From CAYXVF01 sp964468125 (GTDB lineage: Bacteria > Myxococcota > XYA12-FULL-58-9 > CAYXVF01): a stretch of 63,274 nt of DNA. The stretch is from the NCBI GenBank assembly GCA_964468125.1, contig CAYXVF010000024.1, forward strand, positions 1 to 63,274. The letters run 5' to 3'. Each line of letters opens with the position of its first letter. Positions within the stretch are counted from its first letter, which is position 1. The position numbers and the translations under genes are program-made. The notes under the pieces are model-generated. The model did not search any database. It was not told where the DNA came from and saw only the letters and a list, made by a program, of their open reading frames with translations. Positions 8,771-18,700 of this stretch are shown piece after piece.

Positions 8771-10036
8771 CTAGGAGGCCATCGAATCCAGGAACTCTTG
8801 GTTCGTCTTGGTGTTCTTCATCTTGTCGAGGAGGAACTGCATCGAGTCGATGACATTCAACGGGTGCAGCAGTTGGCGCAGGATCCAAGAACGGCTCAGC
8901 ACTTCCGCCGGCAGGAGGAGCTCTTCCTTACGGGTAGCGGAGCGGTTGATGTCCATGGTTGGGAAGATGCGCTTCTCCATCAGCTTGCGGTCGAGATGGA
9001 TCTCGCTGTTGCCGGTTCCCTTGAACTCCTCGAAGATGACCTCATCCATCCGGCTTCCCGTATCGACGAGTGCCGTGCCAATGATAGTCAAGCTCCCGCC
9101 CTCTTCGACGTTGCGAGCGGCCCCGAAGAAGCGCTTGGGTTTGTGGAGCGCGTTGGAGTCCACACCACCGGAGAGGATCTTGCCCGACGGAGGAACGACC
9201 GTGTTGTAGGCGCGGGCCAGGCGGGTGATCGAGTCGAGGAGAATGACCACGTCACGGCCGTGCTCCACCAGGCGCTTGGCCTTCTCGATCACCATTTCCG
9301 CGACCTGCACGTGGCGCTGAGCGGGCTCGTCAAACGTCGACGAGACGACCTCGCCGCGGACGGAGCGCTGCATGTCCGTAACTTCTTCCGGTCGCTCGTC
9401 GATCAGCAGGACGATCATCATCACTTCCGGATGATTCGTCGTGATCGCGTTCGCGATGGTCTGAAGCATCACCGTCTTGCCCGCACGCGGCGGCGATACG
9501 ATGAGCGAGCGCTGGCCCTTCCCGATGGGCACGAGGAGGTCGATGATCCGAGTCGAAAAGTTCGATGGATCGTGCTCCATGTTGAACTTCTCATCCGGGT
9601 AGAGCGGAGTCAGGTTGTCGAAGATGACCTTGTGCCGCGACTTTTCCGGAGTCTCGAAATTTACCTTCTCGACCTTGAGCATCGCGTAGTAACGCTCACT
9701 GTCTTTCGGCGGCCGAATCTGGCCCGACACAGTATCGCCGGTGCGGAGGTTCAAGCGACGAATCTGCGACGGCGAGACATAGATGTCGTCCGGCCCGGGG
9801 AGGTAGTTGTAGTCCGGTGCTCGAAGGAAGCCGTAACCATCGGGCAGGGTTTCGAGGACGCCCTCGGAGTAGACTGGGCCGCCTTGTTCCGTGTGCGCCT
9901 GCAGCATCGCGAAGATGACGTCTTGTTTACGCATCCCGCCGACACCCTCGACACCCATCTCCTGGGCGAGCTTGTTCAGCTCTTGGGGTTTCTTCTTCTT
10001 CAGTTCATTCAGATTGATGACGGCATCTTTGGCCAT
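8771..10036 (-). CDS. rho: Transcription termination factor Rho
   Basis: 421-residue RNA helicase that terminates transcription. It carries the Rho N-terminal helical domain (about 5-45), the cold-shock-like RNA-binding domain (about 52-125: GVLETLPDGYGFLR, DDIYVSPSQI), and the ATPase domain with Walker A PPRAGKT at about 182-188, Walker B VILLDSITR, Q-loop/R-loop regions and the LSGGVD segment. Length is standard and there is no extra insertion in the RNA-binding part. The 209 bp upstream (10037-10245) hold no gene and form a possible leader; rho is autoregulated in many bacteria, but nothing specific can be read here. Confidence 0.97.
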   Translation of the reverse strand: MAKDAVINLNELKKKKPQELNKLAQEMGVEGVGGMRKQDVIFAMLQAHTEQGGPVYSEGVLETLPDGYGFLRAPDYNYLPGPDDIYVSPSQIRRLNLRTGDTVSGQIRPPKDSERYYAMLKVEKVNFETPEKSRHKVIFDNLTPLYPDEKFNMEHDPSNFSTRIIDLLVPIGKGQRSLIVSPPRAGKTVMLQTIANAITTNHPEVMMIVLLIDERPEEVTDMQRSVRGEVVSSTFDEPAQRHVQVAEMVIEKAKRLVEHGRDVVILLDSITRLARAYNTVVPPSGKILSGGVDSNALHKPKRFFGAARNVEEGGSLTIIGTALVDTGSRMDEVIFEEFKGTGNSEIHLDRKLMEKRIFPTMDINRSATRKEELLLPAEVLSRSWILRQLLHPLNVIDSMQFLLDKMKNTKTNQEFLDSMAS

Positions 10037-10245
10037 GGTGCTTCGGACCTTGTGTTACCGGAGCTTGCTGCCCGTGACCTTCACCTCGAAGGCCGGTGCG
10101 CTGCGCTGTACAATTGATGCTGGCCGGCTTGCGACGTCTTCGCGAAAGACCGGCTCGGTTAAGGGGTGAAATCAGCCGTGACCGGCGGAATCGGTGGAGC
10201 AATGTCACACCGCCGTCATGGGGTCAAGCTCAAAAGGTGCGTTCT

Positions 10246-11007
10246 TCAGCTCGCCCGCAGACGGACGAAGCCCTTCTTGTCGACGAAATAGGCCTCGTCC
10301 AGCAGGGGGCAGACCTCGCCCTCCCCGAGCGGGACCGACCAGCCGCGCTCCTTCAAAAACTCAGCGACCCGGCGCTGAACCCGGGGACCGGTGGCGTCAT
10401 CCTGGAGAATTCGGCCCATCGCTTCCGCGTAGCTCGTCCGTACGTCTTCGCGGATGAGCTCGTCCTCCACCGCACGTTCGAGCGCGTCGAGGACGGCCCA
10501 GCGCACATCGTCACTGTGATCTTCGAGGAAGGGCAGCAGGCCCGGAGGCACCCGTTCATCATCGACGTGTTCCACCAGGGCGAGAACGAGCTGCTGTTTG
10601 GACTCCGCCTCGCGGTAGGCCTCCGGACCGTGAGCGTCGAGAACCCTCAGGTAGAGCTCGACCGCGGCCTTCGCCCCGAAGATCCGATCATACGCACGGA
10701 GCGCGTAGCTCAACGTCTTGTTGCGGCGAATGAAGTCTTCGAGGGGACCTTTGATGTTGGCGCCGACGTCCACCACCGCATCCTCCAACCACTGCTTCTC
10801 TTCTTCATCTGCGATCTGACCGTTTGCGTTCGCGGCGAAGCGCTTGAGGAGGCCGCGATAGGCGTACTCAGAGCCGTCCTGAAGTAGGCGCTGCATCTCG
10901 CGCATGCGCACGTCCGGTTGCGCAAATGGATTGCTGGCGAGCTTGGCGACCTTGTCGACCTTCTTTTCGGACATCGGCCCTTTGCCGAATAGATCCATCA
11001 AACCCAT
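10246..11007 (-). CDS. HEAT-like helical repeat protein
   Basis: 253 residues, soluble and predominantly alpha-helical. The start MGLMDLFGKG has a GGAG site 8 nt upstream. A longer frame to 11091 would overlap the divergent amidohydrolase promoter. The middle part carries helix pairs such as SDDVRWAVLDALERAVEDE and a matching PFAQPDVRMREMQRL, which resemble HEAT/armadillo repeats. No catalytic motif is visible. Such proteins usually act as binding scaffolds. It is divergent from the amidohydrolase (94 bp apart) and lies upstream of rho in the same orientation. Confidence 0.75.
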   Translation of the reverse strand: MGLMDLFGKGPMSEKKVDKVAKLASNPFAQPDVRMREMQRLLQDGSEYAYRGLLKRFAANANGQIADEEEKQWLEDAVVDVGANIKGPLEDFIRRNKTLSYALRAYDRIFGAKAAVELYLRVLDAHGPEAYREAESKQQLVLALVEHVDDERVPPGLLPFLEDHSDDVRWAVLDALERAVEDELIREDVRTSYAEAMGRILQDDATGPRVQRRVAEFLKERGWSVPLGEGEVCPLLDEAYFVDKKGFVRLRAS

Positions 11008-11065
11008 GGCGTGTTCTCCGATCGCCGGAGGGCTTACCATCACGCAACGCGTCTTGGCCAGCCGC

Positions 11066-11094
11066 TTGCCACGGCCGCCCCGCTTGGCCAATCT
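11066..11094 (+). promoter_or_regulatory. Predicted sigma-70-type promoter of the amidohydrolase gene (leaderless)
   Basis: TTGCCA (11066-11071), 17-bp spacer, CAATCT (11089-11094), then 7 nt to the ATG at 11102. There is no ribosome site. The geometry places the transcription start at or next to the start codon. The same arrangement recurs at kdsB, the transglycosylase gene and the gene at 50449. Confidence 0.45.
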
Positions 11095-11101
11095 GCGACC
11101 G

Positions 11102-12388
11102 ATGTTGCTTGCGCTGACCCTCGCCGCCCTCCTGACAGCCCCGCGGGAGCTGCCGACCGATTCGCTCCGCGCAGCCGTCTCTGAGCACCAAACAGAAATC
11201 GAAGCGCTCTACCGCTGGTTTCATCAGCACCCTGAGCTGTCCGGTAGAGAGGGGAAGACCGCAGCGCGAATGGCAAAAGAGCTCCGGGAGCTCGGTGCGA
11301 CCGTCTACGAGGGTGTAGGCGGCACCGGCATCGTCGCCGTTCTTCAGAATCGCAAAAACGCAAAGGGGCCGGTGGTCCTCATGCGCGCGGACATGGACGC
11401 CCTGCCGGTCACCGAAGCCACCGGGGCGTCCTACGCCAGCAAGAACCCTGGCGTGATGCACGCCTGCGGGCACGACATTCACATGGCGACAGCCATCGGA
11501 GCCCTCGAGGTCCTGCGAGACCGCGAGGAGACATGGAGCGGCACCGTGCTCTTCCTCGCCCAACCGGCCGAAGAGACCGGCGTGGGGGCCCGGGCGATGC
11601 TGACCGATCCCGAGCTCGATCGGATCATGCAAAAGCATGGACGCCCTTCAGTGGCAGTGGCACTTCATGATTCGGCCGATGGAGAAGCGGGGCAGGTCGG
11701 AATCCGCAGCGGTTGGGCCTTTGCAAACGTGGACTCGGTGGACCTCTTTGTCTACGGACGCGGCGGCCACGGGGCGAGACCTCACCAGACGATCGATCCG
11801 ATCGTAATGAGCTCGGAGATCGTGCTCGCGCTGCAGACGATCGTGTCGCGCCGAATCTCGCCGGGGACCCCGGCCGTGGTCACGGTCGGTGCCTTCAACG
11901 CGGGGACGAAGCACAACATCATCCCCCCGGAGGCGCACCTTCAGCTTACCGTTCGCAGCTACGGCGACGAGGACCGGCAAATGCTCCTGCGAGAGATCGA
12001 GCACGTGGCACGCTCTGTCGCGGACGCGCATCACGCCCCGAAACGCCCGAAGGTGGTCGTTCGCGACGAGCACACCCCCGCGGCGTTCAACGACGAGGCC
12101 TTGAGCGCCCATCTGCTCGAGGTGTTCGGGCAGGCCCTCGGCGAGAAGAGCCTGATGGAGGTCCCGCTCGAGACCGTCGGTGAGGATTTTGGCCGCTTTG
12201 CGAAGACTCTGAAAATCCCCGGGGTTCAGTATCGGCTCGGCGGAGCCCCTCGCGGCTCGCTTCGCGGAAAGAATCCCCCGGGCCTCCATTCGGACCGTTG
12301 GCTCCCGGACGCAAAGCAAACTCTCGAGACGGGCATGCTGACGCTCGCGCTCGCGATGATCGAGGCGGGCAGGTTCGTTACCGACTAG
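11102..12388 (+). CDS. Secreted M20-family amidohydrolase / carboxypeptidase
   Basis: 428 residues with an N-terminal hydrophobic export segment (MLALTLAALL, about 1-13). The rest is an M20D metallohydrolase of the hippurate hydrolase/IAA-amino-acid hydrolase kind, as shown by RADMDALP (94-101), HACGHDIHMA (119-128, metal-binding Cys121, His123 and His126), the catalytic/metal pair EE at 156-157, the dimerisation lid with RGGHGARPH, and a final His in the HSDRW region. It probably removes acyl or amino-acid groups in the periplasm; the substrate is unknown. Its stop codon overlaps that of the convergent symporter gene (shared CTAG at 12385-12388). Confidence 0.88.
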   Translation: MLLALTLAALLTAPRELPTDSLRAAVSEHQTEIEALYRWFHQHPELSGREGKTAARMAKELRELGATVYEGVGGTGIVAVLQNRKNAKGPVVLMRADMDALPVTEATGASYASKNPGVMHACGHDIHMATAIGALEVLRDREETWSGTVLFLAQPAEETGVGARAMLTDPELDRIMQKHGRPSVAVALHDSADGEAGQVGIRSGWAFANVDSVDLFVYGRGGHGARPHQTIDPIVMSSEIVLALQTIVSRRISPGTPAVVTVGAFNAGTKHNIIPPEAHLQLTVRSYGDEDRQMLLREIEHVARSVADAHHAPKRPKVVVRDEHTPAAFNDEALSAHLLEVFGQALGEKSLMEVPLETVGEDFGRFAKTLKIPGVQYRLGGAPRGSLRGKNPPGLHSDRWLPDAKQTLETGMLTLALAMIEAGRFVTD

Positions 12389-14313
12389 GACGTCGTGCTC
12401 ACCACGCTGTCTTCGCGCGCGACGGAAATCGACCCGCGCAGGGCGAGGACGAACGCGCTCGTGCCGAGAACGATCATCAACGCGATCCACGCGGACTGGG
12501 ACGGGAACCAGCTCGGCGGCGGACTGTCGGCGATCCAGGATCCGAACCCGACCAGCAGCGAGAAGACCGCGACGGTCCAGGTCGCCATGGCGCGCAGTCC
12601 GCGATAGAGGCGCACCCGTCCGAGCTTGGCGCTCGCGCCGATCTCTTCGGCCACCGGTCCCCAAAACCCCGGCGGTCGCACGCGCTGGTAGAATGCTCGC
12701 AGGGTCTCTGGTGACTCGGGCCCGACCAGGAGTGCGACCACGACACCCACTGTCGTTGCGAAGACTCCCATGGTCAGCAGGCGCAGAGCGTAGGCTTCGC
12801 CAGGAATTTTCAATACGAAGGGAAGCGCGAGGAGTGAAGCGAGGATCGACGCGATCTCGCCCCAGGCGTTGAATCGCCACCAGAGCCAACGCCCGACCAG
12901 CAGCGGTCCAATGCCCGCGCCCAGGAGCAGGCTTGCCTGCCAGGTGTCGCGGATCGAGCTCAATTGGGTCATCGTTGCCAGCGCAATGAGCAAGATGAGC
13001 AGGTTCGATGCGCGCGCGACCCAGACGAGCTCTTTGCCGCCAGGCTCACGCTCCAGCCAACCGCGGCAGATGAAACGACTGTAGATGTCGTTCGTCCAGT
13101 AGGATGCTCCCCAGTTCAAATGCGTATCGACGGTGGAGGCGAGCGCAGCGAGCATCCCCGCTAGCATCAACCCCATGATCCCCGGCGGCAAGAGCTCGCG
13201 CATGCCCTGCACGAAAGTCGCTTCACGCATGCGCAGCTGTGCTTCTGGGTCGAGGGCGAGATCGGGGGGGAACAGGCTCAGCAGTCCCAAGCCGATTGGG
13301 ATCCAGAGCAAGGAGCGCATCAGCACCTGAGTTACCGTGAACCATACGGATGCTATCCGTGCATCGTCGTCGCTGCGGCAGGCCATCGAGCGCTGCGCCA
13401 GGTAACCCGTCCCATCCGCGTTGATCTGAAGCAGCCACTGAAGGGCAAACGCCGCCATGACCGCGAAGCTCGCATCCTTGGCCTGGCTCGGCGTGAAGGC
13501 CAAGATCTGATCGGCGCTGATGCCGCCGGGGCCGCCGTTCGCGAACTGCTCTCGAATCGCCGTGACCATGGGGCCGAGTCCGCCGACCTCGTGAACCACC
13601 CACACGGCGTAGGCCAGCGTACCCAGGAGCATCAGGCCGAGCTGCATCACGTCCGTTTGTACGACGCTGCGCAGGCCTCCGGTGGTGGAATAAAGAGTCG
13701 TGACGGAAACGATCACGAGGACGGAGATCAGATTGTTCGCGCTGAGCACCCAGCTGTCCACATCCGTCCGGAGCCCGCTGGCAAAATCGACCCCGACCCA
13801 CTTCACCGCCGAGACCACCACGCCGTGAAGACCGGAGGGAAGCCACTCGTGCCAGAGCAAGAAGGGCTCGGCGATGGTGCTCGCCGCAAACAGGACCATC
13901 GCCAGGACGACACAATTGAAGACCGTGCCGAAGTAGACCGCCTTCACCCCTCGCAGGACCGCCGCGGGGGCTTTGCCGTAGCGGATCTCCGTGAGCTCCG
14001 CGTCCGTGAGCACGGTAGCGCGACGCCAGCTCGGCGCGAGCACGAAGCCCATCATCAGGAAGGCGATCGCGTAGATCCAGAGCTGCCAGAGACCAAAGAT
14101 CCCGAGCATGGCGATGGTCCCCATCACCACGAGGGGTGTATCCGCGGCGAACTGAGTGGCAGCCATGGAGAGCCCCGCCTTCCAGCCGGGAAGAGAACGT
14201 CCCGCAAGAAAGTACTCATCGAGGTTTTGAGAGGCGGCCTCACGCGCCCGAAATCCGGAAACGACCGCGTAGACCACGAATGCGAGAATGATCAGGACGT
14301 CGATGGTGGCCAT
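12385..14313 (-). CDS. Sodium:solute symporter (SSS family)
   Basis: 642-residue polytopic membrane protein with about 13-15 helices. The N-terminal region shows the SSS pattern: a first helix, then EYFLAGRSLPGWKAGLSM, a discontinuous helix with ATQFAADTP, and conserved residues near TEIRYG. These features fit Na+-coupled transporters of the SSF clan (LeuT fold). It is longer than typical 500-residue members because of extra C-terminal helices. The substrate is not predictable. It is convergent with the secreted amidohydrolase, so the pair could release and import an amino acid or similar product, but this is inference from position only. The region 14314-14402 upstream holds no gene. Confidence 0.9.
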   Translation of the reverse strand: MATIDVLIILAFVVYAVVSGFRAREAASQNLDEYFLAGRSLPGWKAGLSMAATQFAADTPLVVMGTIAMLGIFGLWQLWIYAIAFLMMGFVLAPSWRRATVLTDAELTEIRYGKAPAAVLRGVKAVYFGTVFNCVVLAMVLFAASTIAEPFLLWHEWLPSGLHGVVVSAVKWVGVDFASGLRTDVDSWVLSANNLISVLVIVSVTTLYSTTGGLRSVVQTDVMQLGLMLLGTLAYAVWVVHEVGGLGPMVTAIREQFANGGPGGISADQILAFTPSQAKDASFAVMAAFALQWLLQINADGTGYLAQRSMACRSDDDARIASVWFTVTQVLMRSLLWIPIGLGLLSLFPPDLALDPEAQLRMREATFVQGMRELLPPGIMGLMLAGMLAALASTVDTHLNWGASYWTNDIYSRFICRGWLEREPGGKELVWVARASNLLILLIALATMTQLSSIRDTWQASLLLGAGIGPLLVGRWLWWRFNAWGEIASILASLLALPFVLKIPGEAYALRLLTMGVFATTVGVVVALLVGPESPETLRAFYQRVRPPGFWGPVAEEIGASAKLGRVRLYRGLRAMATWTVAVFSLLVGFGSWIADSPPPSWFPSQSAWIALMIVLGTSAFVLALRGSISVAREDSVVSTTS

Positions 14314-14420
14314 GGGACGTTAGTATCGATCCGCGAAGGCGTTTTGGTGCTCGAGTCTCGGGGTTGGCGAGATCGGACCAGAATGGCGTTTCTGTCCCCT
14401 TCTAGGCTAGGATCGACGGA

Positions 14421-15623
14421 ATGCGTGACCTGCACGAACGGCGGATCGTCCTCGGGGTCAGCGGCAGCATTGCCGCGTACAAGGCGATCTATCTGCTCCG
14501 CCTCTTGACCGGCGCGGGAGCGTCGGTCGCACCGGTGTTGACCGCCGGCGCCCAGCGCTTCGTCGGCGGCCTCAGCTTCTCCGCGCTGGCAGGCCGACGG
14601 GCGATCACGGACCTCTGGTCCGCCGCCGAAGCCGGAGAGGTGGGGCACGTGGAGACGGCCCACTGGGCCGAGCTGCTGGTGATCGCACCGGCCAGTGCCG
14701 ATACGCTCGCCCGCGTTGCACTCGGCCGCGCCGACGATCCCCTCTGCGCCATCGCCCTCGCGAGCCGCGCTCCGGTGGTGATCGCGCCCGCGATGGAAGA
14801 CAACATGTGGCAGGCGGAGGCCACCCGAGCGCACGTGAGGACGCTCACAGAGCGAGGGGCACGTTTTGTCGAGCCGGCCGTCGGCGCTCTCGCTTCGGGA
14901 CGCGAAGGCGCGGGTCGCCTCGCGGAGCCAGAGAACATCGTGGCAGCGTGCATCGCCGCGCTGACGCCCCAATCCCTCGCCGGACGCCGTGTCGTGGTCA
15001 CCGCCGGTCCGACTCGCGAATACCTGGACCCGGTGCGATTCCTTTCAAATCCGTCCTCCGGCCGGATGGGGTTCGCTCTCGCGGAGGAGGCGATGTTTCG
15101 CGGAGCCCAGGTCACGCTCGTCGCCGGCCCCGTGAACCTGCCGCCCCCCTGGGGGGTCGAACGCATCGACGTGACGAGCACCGTAGACATGCTCGAGGCG
15201 GTCCAGGGCGCGCTCGAGGAGGCCGACGCGCTGATCATGGCCGCCGCCCCCGCGGACCTGCGCCCAGTGGAGGTCGCGGAGCAAAAGGTCAAAAAGGCTG
15301 ATGCCCCGAATACGCTGCCCCTCGTCCACACCCCGGACATTCTCGCGACCCTCGACCCGCGTCGCCGGGGTATTCTCGTGATCGGGTTCGCCGCCGAAAC
15401 GGAAAAGCTCGAGCGCCACGCACGGGCAAAGCTCGAGGCGAAGAACCTCGATGCGGTCGTGGGCAACCTCGTGAGCGCGCCTGGAGCGGGTTTTGCTACC
15501 GAGACCAACGAAGGGACCCTCTTTGTGCGAAACGGAGACGACCTCCACCTGGCGATGGGCACGAAGCGTGAGATGGCCGCCAAGATCGTGGACTGGGCCG
15601 CTTCCCGCCTCGCCCCGGGGTGA
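14421..15623 (+). CDS. coaBC: CoaBC, phosphopantothenoylcysteine decarboxylase / phosphopantothenate-cysteine ligase
   Basis: 400-residue bifunctional coenzyme A biosynthesis enzyme. The N-terminal flavin-dependent CoaC domain (about 6-180) has GSIAAYKA and the active-site His76 in the HVETAHWAE context. The C-terminal CoaB domain (about 186-400) has VVVTAGPTREYLDPVRF, SSGRMG at 212-217 and the lysine cluster K289/K291/K292. Odd residues: the substrate motif PxMNxxMW is PAMEDNMW (Glu126 in place of Asn), and the usual LACG cysteine is Ser159 (LASG). TAGGCT and TAGGAT stand at 14403-14413, 7 nt before the ATG, a possible leaderless -10, although no good -35 accompanies them. Confidence 0.95.
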   Translation: MRDLHERRIVLGVSGSIAAYKAIYLLRLLTGAGASVAPVLTAGAQRFVGGLSFSALAGRRAITDLWSAAEAGEVGHVETAHWAELLVIAPASADTLARVALGRADDPLCAIALASRAPVVIAPAMEDNMWQAEATRAHVRTLTERGARFVEPAVGALASGREGAGRLAEPENIVAACIAALTPQSLAGRRVVVTAGPTREYLDPVRFLSNPSSGRMGFALAEEAMFRGAQVTLVAGPVNLPPPWGVERIDVTSTVDMLEAVQGALEEADALIMAAAPADLRPVEVAEQKVKKADAPNTLPLVHTPDILATLDPRRRGILVIGFAAETEKLERHARAKLEAKNLDAVVGNLVSAPGAGFATETNEGTLFVRNGDDLHLAMGTKREMAAKIVDWAASRLAPG

Positions 15624-15696
15624 GGTCCCCAGTGACTAGGGCGGCGGGCCCTGGACGTCAAAGGAGCATGGGGAATGCCGTCGTTCGGTCGTCCGT

Positions 15697-15725
15697 TTGG
15701 AGTTCTGTAGTATTATCGCTAGCCT
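15697..15725 (+). promoter_or_regulatory. Candidate promoter of the tamB operon
   Basis: TTGGAG (15697-15702), 17-bp spacer, TAGCCT (15720-15725), then 11 nt to the GTG at 15737. A second -10-like TATTAT lies at 15711-15716. Either gives a very short or absent 5' leader. Confidence 0.3.
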
Positions 15726-15736
15726 AGGCCGCTGTT

Positions 15737-18700
15737 GTGTGGCGAAAGACACTGATCATAGTCGCGATTTTCGCCGGGATCGTCGCGGGCATCTTGCTCG
15801 GGCTCACCAGTGAGCGCGTGGCCGACAATCTGCGTCAACGGCTGATCCTGACCGCCCGCAGCGCCTACGGACTCGACCTCGAGATGGAGCGCCTGCGCCT
15901 GCGCTTTTTGCCACTGGGTGTCGATGTCGAAGGGGTGCGGATCCGTCGGCCGGAGCAAAACGAGGACTGGATTCGCCTCCATCGCGCCTCGGCGAGAATT
16001 CGCCCCTGGCCCTCCTCCGCCGGCTCGATCGTGATCGAGAGCTTGCAGGCCGACGGCCTCTACTTCGACGCGCGTCAAATGGGTGCGGGCACCGAGGATG
16101 ACCGGGCCTCTCCCGCTGACCTTCGCGTGGACGTGCGCGACGTCGGGGTGTGGAACGCTCAGCTCGTGGTGGGCCTGCCGAACGGCGACGTGAATCTTCG
16201 GGAGGTGGACCTGCAGATGACACCGCGCAGCCGGGGCGGACGCGAGGTCGAGCTGCGCGTAGGCCGTGGGGTGCTGACCCTCGAAGAGGATGTGATCGAC
16301 CTCGAGGCTCGCATGCGCGCGGACTTCGAGGGCACGGTGGACCGCCCCGAATCGCTCGAGCTGACCTACGCGCGCGTCGATCTTCCGCAGCTCGCCTTGA
16401 TCGCCGAGGGGAGCAGTCGGCTCGATCTCGCAATCCCAGAGGTCGACGTCCGGGTCGGAGCGCGCATCGAGCTCGAACGCATTCGCGAGCTCGTCTCGGG
16501 CCTTCCGGAGCTGTCCGGGAGCGCCCGACCGGCGGTCCGCCTCAGCGGCCCGGTGACCGCTCCAGAGATCCGCCTCGAGCTCGAATCGGAAGACGTTCGG
16601 GTCGCACGCCGCGACGTGGGCGATGTGTCAGTCGACGCGGTCTACGCGGGCACGGCGGTGATCGTCGAGTCCTTCGAGGTTCGACATCCGCGGGGCGGCA
16701 GGGTGACCGGAAGCGGCCGAATCGGACTCGACGACGGCTACCCGGTGAGCGCCGACGCAAGGCTTCACGACGCACTCCTAGAGGAGATCTTGAACAGCGC
16801 AGGCGTCGAAGGCGCCTGGGTTCGAATGGTGCTCAACAGCGACGTTCGCGCCACGGGCACCCTCTCGCCCTTCGGCGTGGAGGTCGCCCTCGACGGCGGA
16901 GTCGAGCGATTCGAGGTTTTGGACGCGAGCTATCGCTTCACCGACGCCCAGCGAATGCTCGTCCTGGAGAGCGTTCCCCTGACCGGCAGGGCGGCGATCA
17001 CCGACTCGATGGTCATGGTGAACGGTCTGTCCCTCGGGCCACCCGAGAACCGCTTCGACGTCGAAGGCATGCTCCACTATGACGATGGGCTAGATCTTCG
17101 GGTTCGCTCGGAACGCGCAGACCTTGCGTGGTTCGGGCCGATTGCCGGCGTGCCCTTCACGGGCGTCGGCCCGCTCGCCGCATCGGTCGAGGGACCGTAC
17201 AAATCTCCGGTGGTCTCCGCCACCACCGAGATCGCCGAGCTCTCGATTCTCGACTACGCCGTCGGGGACAGCAAAGCGACGCTCATCTTCGAGAACCCGG
17301 TCCTCGATCTCGACCGCGTCACCATCAATCGCCCCACGGGCGGCAAGCTCTCCGGCGCCGGTCGCCTGAGCTTCATCGACGGCGAAGTGCTCGTCGAGGC
17401 GGCCGCGGACATCGACGACGCGGAGGTGGGTGCCGCCATGCGAGACCTGAAGCTCCCCCCTGAGCTCGCATCTCGCGTGCGCTCCGTCGGACGTGGGCGG
17501 CTGGTCCTCGGCGGAAGCCTCGCGGAACCCGAGGGCGTGGTGCACGTCGAATCGGGACGCGCGACCTTTGACGGAGTAGCGATGGGCGCCATGAACCTCG
17601 AGGTGGGTTTCGGAACGGGCGCCGAAAAGCTCTGGGTCGAGGTGGAGCTCAAACGCCCATCGAGCGTGATCGACATCCGGACCGCGTTCCTCCCGGACGA
17701 CACCATCAGCGTGCGCGGGGACGTCGCCAACATCGCCATCGAGAACCTCCGCGAGTTGCTCGGCGGAGCGGATCTCAGTGGCACCTTGAGCGGCCGCTTC
17801 AATCTCGCAGGGCCACCGGAGAAGGTCACGGGCACGGCGACCGCTCAGATCCAGAGCTTCGCGGCACTCGGAGGTGTCTTTGGTACCACGAAGATCCGCG
17901 CCAAGGTCACCGGGGGAGAAGCGGAGGTCACCGGCTCGCTTCTCGAAGGCGATCTCCTCGCCGACGGCCGCGTACGCCTGAGCGGCAAGTGGCCCTACAA
18001 TCTCTCGTCGACCTTTCGCGGTCTCGACCCGACGCGGATTGTGTCCTTCGGACCGAGCGTGAAGAGCAGCGCGACCGGCTCCTTCTTCAGCCAAGGCACG
18101 GTCTTCGAGCCGAGCAAGGCGATGGCAGACTTCAGAATCGACGACTGGACCATCACGATCGCCGGCGAGTCGCTCAAAGCGATGCGAACGGTCAACGTGC
18201 AGTGGATCGATCAAACCCTCGTGGTCCCCGAGGCGGCCTTCTCCGGCCCGGACGTTCGGCTCGTCGTGGCAGGCACCGTGCCCCTCGACGCCCCGATGCG
18301 ACTCAAAGTCTACGGCGACGGTTCATTGAATGCCCTCGCCCTCGTCTCAAACCGTGTGAATCGAGGCCGCGGCAAGAGCACCTTCGGCCTCGAGGTGGGT
18401 GGGACGCTGATTGAGCCCACGTTCAACGGCGAGTTGACCGTCGAAAACGGCGAGCTCGCTCTTCGCGGTGCAACGGATCAGGCGACGAACATCAACGCGC
18501 GCGTCGTCTTCAACGGCGCCGCCGCGAACCTCGAGCTGGCGCGGTTCAACTATGGCGGCGGCAACGTACGGCTCGGCGGTCAGCTCGTCTTCTCGCAGAG
18601 GCTCGGCACGGAGGTCAGCCTGCGGGCGGACTTCGAGCGCGTTCGGATTCGGCCTTCTCCGGGAATCGACGCGACTCTCTCCGGCGATCTCATCATGACC

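Noticed and set aside
8726..10117. Long plus-strand open frame opposite rho
   Set aside because: Antisense shadow; no domain and no start signal, while rho is certain.
10037..10245. Possible structured RNA or tRNA in the rho leader
   Set aside because: No cloverleaf or known riboswitch consensus could be drawn by eye; left as an unassigned leader.
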